A stretch of DNA of 64,000 bases from Luteibacter aegosomatis (GTDB taxonomy: Bacteria; Pseudomonadota; Gammaproteobacteria; Xanthomonadales; Rhodanobacteraceae), in contig NZ_CP095740.1 in the NCBI RefSeq assembly GCF_023078455.1, positions 186,001-250,000 of the forward strand. The letters are read 5' to 3'. The notes under the pieces were generated by a model, which saw nothing but the letters and a program-made list of their open reading frames with translations, had not been told where the DNA came from and did not search any database. Shown here piece after piece: positions 18,171-26,816 of the stretch. Within the stretch, counting starts at the first letter, position 1. The number at the start of each line of letters is the position of its first letter. Both the position numbers and the translations under genes were made by a program.

Positions 18171-18518
18171 GGATCGACGTTCCTTCGAATGGAATATTCC
18201 GGGGCGCGCAAACGCGATGCCGCGATGATGCTCGCGTATGAATGCCTTGCACGCTTCCCCTGAGATTTGTAAGCATAGACGTACGTCGTGGCGATGTCAT
18301 GGCGTGACGGGAGCGCAACGCATCAGGAATGACCAGGGGAATCGGATACGCATTTTCGGAAGCGACCTGCGTGCAGGCGTCGTTCATACGGCGTTCCCGC
18401 AGGCTTTCAACAGCGTGTCGCGAATTTGTCGCGCGTCATTATGTCGTCGCGAAAAGACACGTCGCGCGATGGATTCGGCATGCCGGTCGCGCGTCGTCCA
18501 TCGAAGGAGAATAAAGCC
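18171..18518. other. Divergent intergenic region of the zinc-ribbon cluster
   Basis: These 348 bases separate two divergent zinc-ribbon genes. They contain a 10-bp palindrome GACGTACGTC (18278-18287) about midway and no frame with coding character. Both promoters should be here, but I cannot place a convincing -35/-10 pair. Confidence 0.45.
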
Positions 18519-19436
18519 ATGAAGTGCATGCAATGCGGGCAGGCGCACGAAGGGGGTACCCGGTTCTGTCGAGCCTGTGGAACGCGCATCGAGGCGGTCG
18601 ACGAGCCGGTGGCTTGCGCCGGATGCGGATCGGCGCTGGCGCCGGGAGCGCGATTCTGCAAACAGTGCGGAACACCGTCCGTACCGGCGACCGCCGCGAA
18701 AGCTTCGCCGGATGCCGGACTCGTCGAGCCCGAATCCACCGCGCGATCCGCTGTCGTGGGAGATCGGCTTGACGACGCGCCGCATACCTTCGAACCGACG
18801 GTCGTCGACGAATCCGGCGCCGCCGCTCCCGGACCGATCGAGAGCCGTCCCCGCATGCGCGGGCCGCTTATCGCCGCGGCGGTCATCGGCGCGGTCGTCA
18901 TCGCCGGTGGCGCCGTCACCTGGATGTTCCTGCGCGGCGACGCCGCGCAGCCGTCCGTTGCCGCTCCCGTCGCGTCTGCGCCCGTCCGTGTCGACACGCC
19001 GGCCGCGCCTGCCGCCGCGCCCATGGCCGCGCCCGTCGTCGAGGCACCGAAGCCCCCGGAAGACGCGCGTCAGCCCGAACAGCCTGCGCCGTCGGTGGCG
19101 GACGCTCCGCACCAGGAGGCGGCGGAGGTGGCCGAGGTGGACGCCAAGGCCCCCGAGGCCGATCACACGCGTCGCGTCGGGCGTACCCGTGCGCGCCCTG
19201 TCGCCGGGGACGACGGAACGCCGGTGAAGGAGGCTCCCATGAGTCCCATGAGGGACGTCGCCTTGAACCTCGTGCGCGAGGGCGAGCGTGCGTATTCCCG
19301 GCAGGATTATTCCACCGCCATCGCCAACGCACGGGCCGCGCTGGGCGTGAGCCCAAGGTTCGACCGCGCCAGGAAATTGCTTGATGAGTCCCAGCGGGCG
19401 CAACAGCAAGCCATGAACAGCATTTCCATCCAGTAA
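18519..19436 (+). CDS. Double zinc-ribbon, single-pass membrane protein
   Basis: A 305-residue protein starting at the ATG with AAGGAG nine bases upstream; an open extension before it is not used. Two zinc ribbons come first (residues ~3-22, CMQCGQAHEGGTRFCRACG; ~30-50, CAGCGSALAPGARFCKQCG). A charged linker leads to one membrane helix (~residues 110-135, LIAAAVIGAVVIAGGAVTWMFL). A long Ala/Pro/Val-rich spacer follows, then a C-terminal helical segment (~245-305) that resembles a TPR pair. The layout is cytoplasmic ribbon, membrane, periplasmic stalk and helical head, similar in outline to TcaA-type envelope proteins of Gram-positives. It starts the plus-strand half of the cluster. Confidence 0.7.
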   Translation: MKCMQCGQAHEGGTRFCRACGTRIEAVDEPVACAGCGSALAPGARFCKQCGTPSVPATAAKASPDAGLVEPESTARSAVVGDRLDDAPHTFEPTVVDESGAAAPGPIESRPRMRGPLIAAAVIGAVVIAGGAVTWMFLRGDAAQPSVAAPVASAPVRVDTPAAPAAAPMAAPVVEAPKPPEDARQPEQPAPSVADAPHQEAAEVAEVDAKAPEADHTRRVGRTRARPVAGDDGTPVKEAPMSPMRDVALNLVREGERAYSRQDYSTAIANARAALGVSPRFDRARKLLDESQRAQQQAMNSISIQ

Positions 19437-19450
19437 AGGAAGACGTCGCC

Positions 19451-20143
19451 TTGAACGCCATTCATCGTTCCATCCGCCTCTGTGGCGCGCTTACCGTCAG
19501 CGCCGTGCTCGGTGTCGTCGCGGGATGCGCGCAGGTGCCGCCATCATCCGGCAACGCCCGTCCGGGGCAGCCGGTCGCGCGACAGCCGGCGTCGTCCGGC
19601 TGCGACACGGGCACCGCCGCCGTCGTCGGCGCCCTCGCCGGGGCCTTCTTCGGCAAGGGCAAAGGGCACCTTGTCGGTGCCGCCGTCGGTGCCGGCGTGG
19701 GCGCGATCGCCTGTACCGCTTACAACTATCACGCCCGGCAGGTTCGCGATCACGCCGCCGTGGAAGCGGACTACCGGCGCGAGCGCGGTTCGCTTCCCGA
19801 GATGAACACGGTGTCGTCGTATCGCAGCAGCTTACAGCCGTCGGAGACGGTACGCGCAGGTAGTCCGGTCGCCCTGGAATCCAACATCGTCGTGGTCAAC
19901 GGCACCCATGACCAGGCACCGAAGCTGGCCGAAACGTTGACCTTGTATTCGCCCGACGGAAAGCCGTTGTCCACGGTGACGAAACAGGCGACCGACATCG
20001 GCGGCACGGGCGAATACCAGACCAACTTCAGTTTCAACCTGCCCAAGGGCATCCAGGGCGGGCGCTATACGGTGCGTTCGTCGTTGTCGATGAACGACAA
20101 GGTGGTAAAGACCAACGACATGCCCATGCTGGTGGTGGGCTGA
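19451..20143 (+). CDS. Glycine-zipper lipoprotein
   Basis: A 230-residue lipoprotein that appears to start with TTG, preceded by AGGAAGA. The lipobox is VVAGC (Cys ~26). After a Pro/Ser-rich linker, residues ~55-85 form a glycine zipper (GALAGAFFGKGKGHLVGAAVG), a membrane-packing motif of 17-kDa surface-antigen-type lipoproteins. The C-terminal ~120 residues are beta-rich, with an immunoglobulin-like pattern (VALESNIVVVNG, YQTNFSFNLPKGIQGGRYTV). It sits between the two plus-strand zinc-ribbon genes, and its stop overlaps the next start as TGATG. It probably lies in the outer membrane or periplasm. Confidence 0.7.
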   Translation: MNAIHRSIRLCGALTVSAVLGVVAGCAQVPPSSGNARPGQPVARQPASSGCDTGTAAVVGALAGAFFGKGKGHLVGAAVGAGVGAIACTAYNYHARQVRDHAAVEADYRRERGSLPEMNTVSSYRSSLQPSETVRAGSPVALESNIVVVNGTHDQAPKLAETLTLYSPDGKPLSTVTKQATDIGGTGEYQTNFSFNLPKGIQGGRYTVRSSLSMNDKVVKTNDMPMLVVG

Positions 20144-21219
20144 TGAACACCACGGACGGATCCGTCCACACCCCTCGCATCGGTCTGTTGGTCCGCTGTT
20201 ACGAAGGCCTTCGCAACGGGCGCGCATTCACGATGCTGGCCATCGGTATCGTCGCGGCGGGAGCGCTCATGGCGCTGGCCGGTTCACTGACGATGCGGGT
20301 CGGCCTCCTTGCGGGTGTCCTGCCGATGATCGTTGCCGTGGCGGTGTGCCTGGCGGGCATCAACGGCGCGGGGCTGCTTCTCCTCGACCAGGCGGACGGT
20401 GCGCCGTCGCGCAGCTTCGGGGCGGCGCTCTTCGGCGGCCTGCACAGCACATGGACCGCGCTGCTGGCATTCCTGCTGCTAGGCCTCGGACTGTGCGGCG
20501 TACTCCTGCTGATGTACCTGCTTTCGCTCCTGGCACGGATTCCCGGCGTCGGTCCGCTGTTCGCGTTTGTCCTCACCGGCCCCGGCGCCATCGTGCTGGC
20601 GTTCTGCTACGGGATGCTCGCGCTGGGCATTCCGCTGGTGCTCGTCGCGGTGTGGCGCGGTGCCGGCGTGTTTGCCGCGCTCGGCCGCGCGGTGGACATC
20701 GTGGTGAAGCGTCCTCTGGATACCCTTCTGCACTTCGTGCTTCTGGCGCTTCTCATCGCGCCGGTGGCGGCGTTCGTCGGTTGCCTGCTTGGCCTCACCT
20801 CCACGCTGAGCGTGACGATGTTCGGTGGTGGCGGCTCGTTGTTCATGCCACGCCAGCGTATCTACGGAGGATTCGGCGGAAGTCCCCTCGACGGTGCGTT
20901 CGACCAGTTCCAGTCGGCCGGTGCCGCGGGAGCCTCGGTGGGGATGATCATGCTGGTGGTGGTGGCGCTCTTCGTGCTGGTGGGCTTGCTCGGTTACATC
21001 ATGATCCACGACTCGCTGGCGACCGGGCTGGAGGGCACCTCGGAAGATCGCCTGCAAGCCGGGATGTCCACGGTCCGGCGCGCGCTGGAGACGCATCGCC
21101 CCCAGGCCACGACGAAAGGACCGGCGTCCCCCGTCGATCCGGTTCGCGATTGCGCGGGATGCGGTGCCCGCATGACGGAAGGCGATCGCTTTTGCGGAGA
21201 ATGCGGACAGGCCGGCTGA
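20143..21219 (+). CDS. Polytopic membrane protein with C-terminal zinc ribbon
   Basis: A 358-residue protein. It has about six long hydrophobic segments (around residues 28-55, 58-80, 100-130, 135-175, 195-225 and 265-290) and a glycine-rich loop between the fifth and sixth. The C-terminal tail ends in a zinc ribbon (CAGCGARMTEGDRFCGECG) nearly the same in form as those of the other cluster genes. It resembles 'DUF4013-like' or glycerophosphoryl-diester-type membrane regions only in being polytopic and small-residue rich. I cannot assign a function. It is translationally coupled to the lipoprotein. Confidence 0.65.
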   Translation: MNTTDGSVHTPRIGLLVRCYEGLRNGRAFTMLAIGIVAAGALMALAGSLTMRVGLLAGVLPMIVAVAVCLAGINGAGLLLLDQADGAPSRSFGAALFGGLHSTWTALLAFLLLGLGLCGVLLLMYLLSLLARIPGVGPLFAFVLTGPGAIVLAFCYGMLALGIPLVLVAVWRGAGVFAALGRAVDIVVKRPLDTLLHFVLLALLIAPVAAFVGCLLGLTSTLSVTMFGGGGSLFMPRQRIYGGFGGSPLDGAFDQFQSAGAAGASVGMIMLVVVALFVLVGLLGYIMIHDSLATGLEGTSEDRLQAGMSTVRRALETHRPQATTKGPASPVDPVRDCAGCGARMTEGDRFCGECGQAG

Positions 21220-21240
21220 CGCCGGCGGCACGCGCGGGGC

Positions 21241-22110
21241 TCAACGCGTTGCGCGTGTCCGCGCCGCATCCATCGCCCGGCACAGCGCCTCGACGCTGGG
21301 CAGTATCGACGGTGACGGCGAGGCCAGGGTGGGGGCGTCCACCACGAATACGTTGCCGTGCTTGACCGCGGGAAGGAACGTGCTTCGCTTCCAGCCGTCC
21401 AGCGAGTCGCCGTCGTTGCCGCCCGTGACGATGACCTCGGGCGCGCGGGCGAGTACCGCTTCGCGCGTGACCGTGGGCGCGGCCTGGTTCAGGTCGGCGA
21501 AGAGGTTGTCGCCGCCGCACAGGTCGAGGGCATCGTCGATGATCTGCGCGTGGCCGACGGTCATCAGCGGGCGGTCCCAGATCTGGTAGAACACCTTCAG
21601 TCGCTTCTTGCCCGCATAGGTGGCGCGCAGCGCCGCCAGCGAGGCCTCGAAGGCGGCGGCGTGCTTCGCGGCGACGTCGTCGGTGCCGGCCAGCACGCCG
21701 AAACGTCGCGTCGCGGGCGCGATGTCTGCCAGGCGGGTGGTTTCCGCATAAAAGATCGGCATGCCGAGGCGAGACAGTTTCTCCACCTGCGCCGCGGGCG
21801 TGCCGCTCTTCCAGACGAGAACGATGTCGGGCTTGAGCGCGACGATGCGCTCGAGGTCGATCGTCGTGGCATCGCTCACCACGGGGATGCGCCTGGCCGC
21901 TTCCGGGTGCTCGCTGTATCGCGACGTGCCGACGACGTAGGCCCCCGCGCCGGCCGCGAAGAGCGCGTCGGTGATGTTCGGCGCGAGGCTGACGATGCGG
22001 TGTGCCGGCGCCGGTAGCGTCACGGTGCGGCCGGCATCGTCGGTGACGCTGACGGTGGCTCGCGCCGATGCGCTGATCGCGAGCAGGGCGATAAGGAGTG
22101 GTCGGATCAT
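21241..22110 (-). CDS. Cobalamin/heme ABC transporter substrate-binding protein
   Basis: A 289-residue class III (helical backbone) periplasmic binding protein of the BtuF/HmuT type. Signal peptide ~1-19. The N-terminal lobe begins VTDDAGRTVTLPAPAHRIVSLAPNITDALFAAG and the second lobe includes VFYQIWDRPLMTVGHAQIIDDAL and a conserved CGGDN. It is the last gene of a permease-ATPase-binding-protein operon and overlaps the ATPase gene by four bases. Vitamin B12 is the best family match (LxxPDIVLVWKSG region), but heme or siderophore cannot be excluded. Confidence 0.8.
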   Translation of the reverse strand: MIRPLLIALLAISASARATVSVTDDAGRTVTLPAPAHRIVSLAPNITDALFAAGAGAYVVGTSRYSEHPEAARRIPVVSDATTIDLERIVALKPDIVLVWKSGTPAAQVEKLSRLGMPIFYAETTRLADIAPATRRFGVLAGTDDVAAKHAAAFEASLAALRATYAGKKRLKVFYQIWDRPLMTVGHAQIIDDALDLCGGDNLFADLNQAAPTVTREAVLARAPEVIVTGGNDGDSLDGWKRSTFLPAVKHGNVFVVDAPTLASPSPSILPSVEALCRAMDAARTRATR

Positions 22111-22895
22111 GGGTGGGTATCCGTGAGGCGGCCCGCGCGGAAGAACCGCTCGCCGCCGAGTTCGATGCCCTGGATGGGATGGTGGAACGCCGCGCTCAGG
22201 TGTTCGCTGGTGATCACTTCGTCGGCAGGGCCGGCCAGGGCATGACCGCGGCCATCGAGGAGGATGGCATGCGTGGCGTGCTGCGCGGCCAGGTTGATGT
22301 CGTGCACGGTGTAGATCACGGAACGCCCTTCGTGCGTCGCCGCCCGTATCAACTCATGGAGCGTCTTCATCTGGTGGTGCAGGTCGAGCGACGAGAGCGG
22401 TTCGTCGAGCAGCATCACGTCGACCTCTTGGGTGAACAGCGCGGCGATGTTCACGCGCTGGCGTTCGCCGCCGGAGAGCGTGGTGATGTCGCGTTCGGCG
22501 AGTTCGTCCAGTTCGAAGGTGGCCAGCGCACGGCGCACCGGCGTGTCGTCTTCATCGCCCCAGGCCCAGAAAGGCAGGCGAGGATGTCGCGCGGAGGCCA
22601 CCGCGTCCATCACCGTGAGGCTGAAGGCGTCCACGATCGACTGGGGCAGGAAACCGCGTCGGCGGGCCAGTTCCATCGGCGTGTAATCGCCGACCTCGCG
22701 GCCATCGAGGCGCACGGTGCCGCCGTCGGGATCGCGAAGGCCGGCCAGCGTGCGCAACAGGGTCGACTTGCCCGCGCCGTTGGGGCCGAGCACGCAGTAC
22801 ACCTGGCCGGGTTCGATGCGCAGGTCGAGCGAAGCCACCAGCGTGCGGCTGCGCACGGTGAGCCTGAGCGATTCGGTCGCGAGTCGACCGTTCAT
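22107..22895 (-). CDS. ABC transporter ATPase, BtuD/FecE/HmuV type
   Basis: A 262-residue ATPase with Walker A GPNGAGKST (~35-43), Q-loop GFLPQSI, signature LSGGERQRVNIAA and Walker B DVMLLDEPLSSLDLHHQ, then H-loop YTVHDINLAA. The sequence is that of importers for B12, heme or ferric siderophores. It overlaps its neighbours by four bases on each side, so the three genes form one coupled unit. Confidence 0.9.
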   Translation of the reverse strand: MNGRLATESLRLTVRSRTLVASLDLRIEPGQVYCVLGPNGAGKSTLLRTLAGLRDPDGGTVRLDGREVGDYTPMELARRRGFLPQSIVDAFSLTVMDAVASARHPRLPFWAWGDEDDTPVRRALATFELDELAERDITTLSGGERQRVNIAALFTQEVDVMLLDEPLSSLDLHHQMKTLHELIRAATHEGRSVIYTVHDINLAAQHATHAILLDGRGHALAGPADEVITSEHLSAAFHHPIQGIELGGERFFRAGRLTDTHP

Positions 22896-23929
22896 CGCCT
22901 GCGCACCAGCAGGAAAAGGAAGGTCGGTACGCCGATCACCGCCATCACCGCACCGACCGGCAACTGGATGGGGTCGGCCACCACGCGTGAGATCGTGTCG
23001 GCCACCACCACGAGGATGCCGCCGCCGATGGCGCTGGCCGGCACCAGCACGCGCTGGTCGTTGCCCACCAGTCGGCGCAACGCATGCGGCACCACCAGGC
23101 CGACGAAACCCACGGTACCGGCGGTGGTGACGGCGACGGCGGTGGCGATGGAGGCGAAGGCGAAGATGGCCGACTTCACCACGTTGGGTCGCACGCCCAG
23201 CGCGCTGGCCGATTCCTCGCCGCGGGCGAGCAGGTTGAGCTGGCGGCCCAGCGGCACGATCGCCAGCAGGCAGGCGAGGAGACAGGCGACCGGCAGGAGC
23301 CAGTACGCCACGCCGCTGAGGTCGCCCATCATCCAGAACAGCATGCCGCGCAGGTTACGGTCGGGAGCCAGCACCAGCATCATGCTGACGATGGCGCCGA
23401 AGCCGGCGGCGAGCATCACGCCGATGAGGATGAGGTCGGTGGCGTCGTCGCGGTGCGTGGCGCGCTGGCGCGACAGCAGGTCGCGATGGGCCAGCACGAA
23501 TACCGCCAGGCAGGCGAACAACGCGCCCGTCGCCGCGCCCGCGGCGACCAGCATGGCCCCCGCACCGGCCAGCATGGCGCCGAGCGCCCCGACCGCGGCA
23601 CCGCCCGAAAGGCCCAGCGTGTAGGGGTCCGCCAGCGGATTACGGACCAGCACCTGCATGAGGCAACCGGACATCGCCAGCAACCCGCCCACGCCGAAGG
23701 CCGCCACGGCACGGGGCACGCGCAATTCCCAGACGATGGCGTGCATCGGCGTGTCGCCGCTCGTGGTCAGCGCCGTCCAGGCGTCGGCGAATCGCGTGTC
23801 GACGCCGCCCAGGAGGATCGAGGCCAGCAACACCGCCGCGGCGACCACGCCCATGGCGCCCCACAGACGCACGGCCGCACCGAAAGTGGCGAAGCGAGGC
23901 GCTTGGCGGGTGATGGGGCGGCGTGGCAC
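22892..23929 (-). CDS. FecCD-family ABC permease
   Basis: A 345-residue permease of the FecCD/BtuC family with about nine to ten membrane helices. Typical motifs include RVPRAVAAFGVGGLLAMSGCLMQ, NPLADPYTLGLSGGAAVGA and FVGLVVPHALRRLVGN, the last being the ATPase-coupling loop. It starts with GTG and is the first gene of the import operon. I looked upstream for a B12 riboswitch and did not see its conserved boxes. No TonB-dependent receptor is adjacent. Confidence 0.9.
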   Translation of the reverse strand: MPRRPITRQAPRFATFGAAVRLWGAMGVVAAAVLLASILLGGVDTRFADAWTALTTSGDTPMHAIVWELRVPRAVAAFGVGGLLAMSGCLMQVLVRNPLADPYTLGLSGGAAVGALGAMLAGAGAMLVAAGAATGALFACLAVFVLAHRDLLSRQRATHRDDATDLILIGVMLAAGFGAIVSMMLVLAPDRNLRGMLFWMMGDLSGVAYWLLPVACLLACLLAIVPLGRQLNLLARGEESASALGVRPNVVKSAIFAFASIATAVAVTTAGTVGFVGLVVPHALRRLVGNDQRVLVPASAIGGGILVVVADTISRVVADPIQLPVGAVMAVIGVPTFLFLLVRRR

Positions 23930-24066
23930 GTCGTCGATGGGCCTTGTCCTGGGCCCGTCAGGATAATGGAACCGCGCGATCAGGACAGCGAGCCCGCATC
24001 GCGCCGGCGCAGGTCGGTGCCTGCGCCGAGATGCTCGGTGGAAACGAAAGGTACGAAGAAAAGGCG

Positions 24067-24951
24067 TCAGCGACCCGGCGATAATCGTCCGAGTTTTCCG
24101 GATTCATATCGCGCGAGCGTTCGTCGAACCTCGTTCTCGGTCGACATCACCATCGGCCCATGCTTGACGAACGGCTCGCGGATCGGCTTGCCCGCCATCA
24201 CGACGAAATGCGTGGCGTCGTCCGATTCGAGGACGATCTCCACCGCCGCGCCGGCGGCGACGGTGGTCGCGGTACCCGCCGGCAGCCCGCGTCGTTCAGC
24301 ATCGCACTGGATCGTCATGCTTCCGGAGACCACGTAGATCCAGGCCTGCCGCTCTTCGGCGAGCATGTAGGCGTAGCGGCCATCCGCAGGCAGCGAGCCG
24401 TCGAGCATGGTCATGTCTTCGGGCGTCTCCGCGTTTCCCTTCGTGTCGCCGACGCGCCCCAGGAGCACGCGTACCCGGTGTTGGCCGCTCTCGATCACCG
24501 GCACGTCGTTCGTGCGCACGTGAAACGCGCGAGCGGGCAACTGCTTCAGCCGGGCGGGCAGGTTCACGAAAATCTGCAGCGCGTGCGTGCGTGCGCCCTC
24601 CTCGGGCTTTTCCTCGTGTGCCGCGCCGCTGGCCGCGGCGAGCCAATACACGTCGCCCGCCTCCAGGGCGAGATTCGCGCCCAGCGTATCGCGGTTGAGG
24701 AACGTGCCGACGGAGTCTTCGAACATCACCGTCACCGCCGATATGCCCGCATGGAAGTGCGGATCGAACGTCGGGCCCATCATCACGAAATGATCCACCA
24801 TCAACAGGGGATCCATGGCACCGTCGAACATGTCCTCGGAAAAGTGGAGTGCGGTGAATCCGCTGCCGATCGACTGCGGAACGCCGGCGATTACCCGCCC
24901 GAGCCGGTGATCGCCCGTGGCACCGCCTTCCCACGCCATGGATTCGCTCAT
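24067..24951 (-). CDS. Pirin family protein
   Basis: About 294 residues from the ATG at 24951 (a longer in-frame start exists). It has the bicupin layout of pirins. The N-terminal cupin has DPHFHAGISAVTVMFEDS, with the two histidines as metal ligands, and ends in GVxHEE-like AAHEEKPEEGARTHALQIFVNL. The C-terminal cupin runs from ~residue 185 to 280. Bacterial pirins act as iron-dependent quercetinases or redox-responsive regulators; which applies is open. It stands in the same direction as the LysR gene upstream, 118 bases away. Confidence 0.85.
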   Translation of the reverse strand: MSESMAWEGGATGDHRLGRVIAGVPQSIGSGFTALHFSEDMFDGAMDPLLMVDHFVMMGPTFDPHFHAGISAVTVMFEDSVGTFLNRDTLGANLALEAGDVYWLAAASGAAHEEKPEEGARTHALQIFVNLPARLKQLPARAFHVRTNDVPVIESGQHRVRVLLGRVGDTKGNAETPEDMTMLDGSLPADGRYAYMLAEERQAWIYVVSGSMTIQCDAERRGLPAGTATTVAAGAAVEIVLESDDATHFVVMAGKPIREPFVKHGPMVMSTENEVRRTLARYESGKLGRLSPGR

Positions 24952-25069
24952 TGCCTGGCATCCTTGGATAGCCCTTCGGTTGGCGGGCAATCTACGAAGG
25001 GGCGCGGGCATTGATAAGCTCGCGGGACCGGACGGAGCGTCCAGTCCGTTGGACGATCGCCGAGTTGGC

Positions 25070-25981
25070 CTACATCAGCACGATCTTGGGCAGTTCTTCG
25101 GAAAGATGATCGAGGAAGGCCCGCACCGAAGGCAGCAGGCCCTGCCGGCAGGGAAAAACGGCCGAAATGGTGGCATCCCCCGCCACCCAGTCGGGGAGCA
25201 CGCGCCGAAGCTCGCCGGACTGCACCGCGTGCCGACAGATGTAGCCGGGCAGGGCGACGATGCCCAGGCCCCTGATCGCCGCCCTTTGCAGGCTCACCAT
25301 GTCGTCGCTCAGCAGGCGGGGCGTCGACGGGATCACCGTTTCGTTTCTCGCATGGCGGATGTGGCGAAGGTGCCAGGCGGGCGAAACGCCCGTACGCATC
25401 ATGAAAAGGGAACGATGCTTGTGGAGGTCGTCCGGCGATTCGGGCTCGCCGTTCGCCGCGAGATAGGCCGCACCGGCGAAGAGATACCACGGTGCCGGCG
25501 CGAGCGTACGCTGGACGAGGTTGGAATCGGGCAACGGGCCCGTGTGCGCGCGGATGGCCAGGTCGTAGTTCTCGCCCACGATGTCCACGGCGCGGTCCGC
25601 GGCATTCGCCACCACGTTCACCTTCGGATACTTCACGAGGAAATCGGCGATCGCGTCGGACAGCGCGAACTGCATCGTGGCGAGGCTGGCGCTGCACTTG
25701 AGCGTGCCGCTGGGTTCGGCCATGCGCTGGAGGATCGCCGCTTCGGCCAGCTTGGCTTCCTGCAGCATGGCTGCCGCGTGCCGGTAGAAGTCCTTGCCCG
25801 CATCGGTCACGCCGAAATGCCGCGAGCTGCGATGGAGCAGGCGCGTGCCCAGGTGATTCTCGAGTTCCTGCATCCGGTAGCTGATGGTGGACTTGGGCAT
25901 GTTCAGTTCCTTGCCCGCCGCGGTGAAGCCCCCGCGGTCGACCACGTGCACGAACAGGAGCAGGTCGTTCAAATCCATCAT
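25070..25981 (-). CDS. LysR-family transcriptional regulator
   Basis: About 303 residues from the first of two adjacent ATGs; the frame is open further upstream without support. The N-terminal winged helix (~1-62) carries LLLFVHVVDRGGFTAAGKEL and KSTISYRMQELENHLGTRLLHRSSR. The effector domain (~90-300) is of the CrgA/periplasmic-binding type. It is divergent from the AhpD-like/RclC-like genes and is their likely regulator, as LysR genes usually control the divergent unit. An interrupted palindrome GTCCA-N6-TGGAC (25996-26011) lies just before its start. Confidence 0.85.
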   Translation of the reverse strand: MMDLNDLLLFVHVVDRGGFTAAGKELNMPKSTISYRMQELENHLGTRLLHRSSRHFGVTDAGKDFYRHAAAMLQEAKLAEAAILQRMAEPSGTLKCSASLATMQFALSDAIADFLVKYPKVNVVANAADRAVDIVGENYDLAIRAHTGPLPDSNLVQRTLAPAPWYLFAGAAYLAANGEPESPDDLHKHRSLFMMRTGVSPAWHLRHIRHARNETVIPSTPRLLSDDMVSLQRAAIRGLGIVALPGYICRHAVQSGELRRVLPDWVAGDATISAVFPCRQGLLPSVRAFLDHLSEELPKIVLM

Positions 25982-26467
25982 GCGGCCAATCCATCGTCCA
26001 AGCGACTGGACGCTCGAGACGGATTCTGGAGACTTCCGGCCGGATGATCCAGTGGGTCGTTTTCGTTCGTCACTTCGACGAGCGGCCAGCCCGATGGACG
26101 ATGCGGCATTCACGAATGGATCGTCCAAGGCCTTTTGACGTGACTCCTTGCCGATCGCCTCGGCGGGGCCATGCGTGGCTCCCGCGCCCTGGCGCGCGCA
26201 TCCAAACCACGCTGCTGGAGTACCTCATCGTGCCTAATGCAAATCATCGGTCATGGGGGCGTTCGGACCCCGGTGGCATGGGCGGCGCTCGCCGCGGAAC
26301 TCGAGCAGCGGCGGTCGATGCGGGAGAGCAAGGGGCGAGGCGGCCGCCAGTGAGACGTTGAAGCTAAATAATGATCTATAAGAGGCTTCAGTGACTCGAG
26401 TGTGCAGAGGAGACTATGCCCTACCGGGGGGCCGAATCGGCGGACTCCCATCCAGAGGATCACTGTC
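25982..26467. other. Long LysR / AhpD divergent intergenic region
   Basis: This 486-base region holds the inverted repeat at 25996-26011, a candidate LysR site near the LysR start. The right part (26356-26400) is AT-rich (TTGAAGCTAAATAATGATC) and may carry the promoter for 26468. The frames open here have no family resemblance. Confidence 0.5.
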
Positions 26468-26809
26468 ATGTTGGACTGGCTCGACTACCGTAAAAAGCTG
26501 ACCAAGCGCATCGGCGAACTGGGCGCCCTCAGCCCCGACACCCTCAAGGGTTACCAGACGCTGTCCGGCGCCGGTGCCAAGGCGGACCTGCTCGGCCCCA
26601 AGGTGCGCGAACTCATTGCGCTGGCCGTTTCGGTGACCACCCGTTGCGACGGTTGTATCACGGTGCATTCCGCCGAAGCGTTGAAGCACGGCGCGACCAA
26701 GGAAGAAATCGCCGAAGCGTTGGGCGTGGCCGTGGCGTTGAACGCCGGAGCGACCATGGTTTACTCGGCACGCGTCATGGACGCAGTGCAGGCACACGGC
26801 GAGAAGTGA
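26468..26809 (+). CDS. Carboxymuconolactone decarboxylase/AhpD-like protein
   Basis: A 113-residue all-helical protein of the CMD family. The motif CDGCITVHSAEALKHGATKEEIAEAL contains Cys60-x2-Cys63 and His67, the AhpD-type peroxidase/proton-relay site, so an alkyl-hydroperoxidase or disulfide-reductase role is more likely than decarboxylation. AGAGGA precedes the ATG. It forms a two-gene unit with the RclC-like membrane protein eight bases downstream. Confidence 0.85.
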   Translation: MLDWLDYRKKLTKRIGELGALSPDTLKGYQTLSGAGAKADLLGPKVRELIALAVSVTTRCDGCITVHSAEALKHGATKEEIAEALGVAVALNAGATMVYSARVMDAVQAHGEK

Positions 26810-26816
26810 GAACCTC

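Noticed and set aside
23930..24066. Possible B12 riboswitch ahead of the BtuCDF-like operon
   Set aside because: I read the minus strand here for the conserved cobalamin boxes and did not find them, so no riboswitch is called and the substrate stays open.
26130..26360. Short open frames between the LysR gene and the AhpD-like gene
   Set aside because: No ribosome site, no family resemblance and composition like non-coding DNA.
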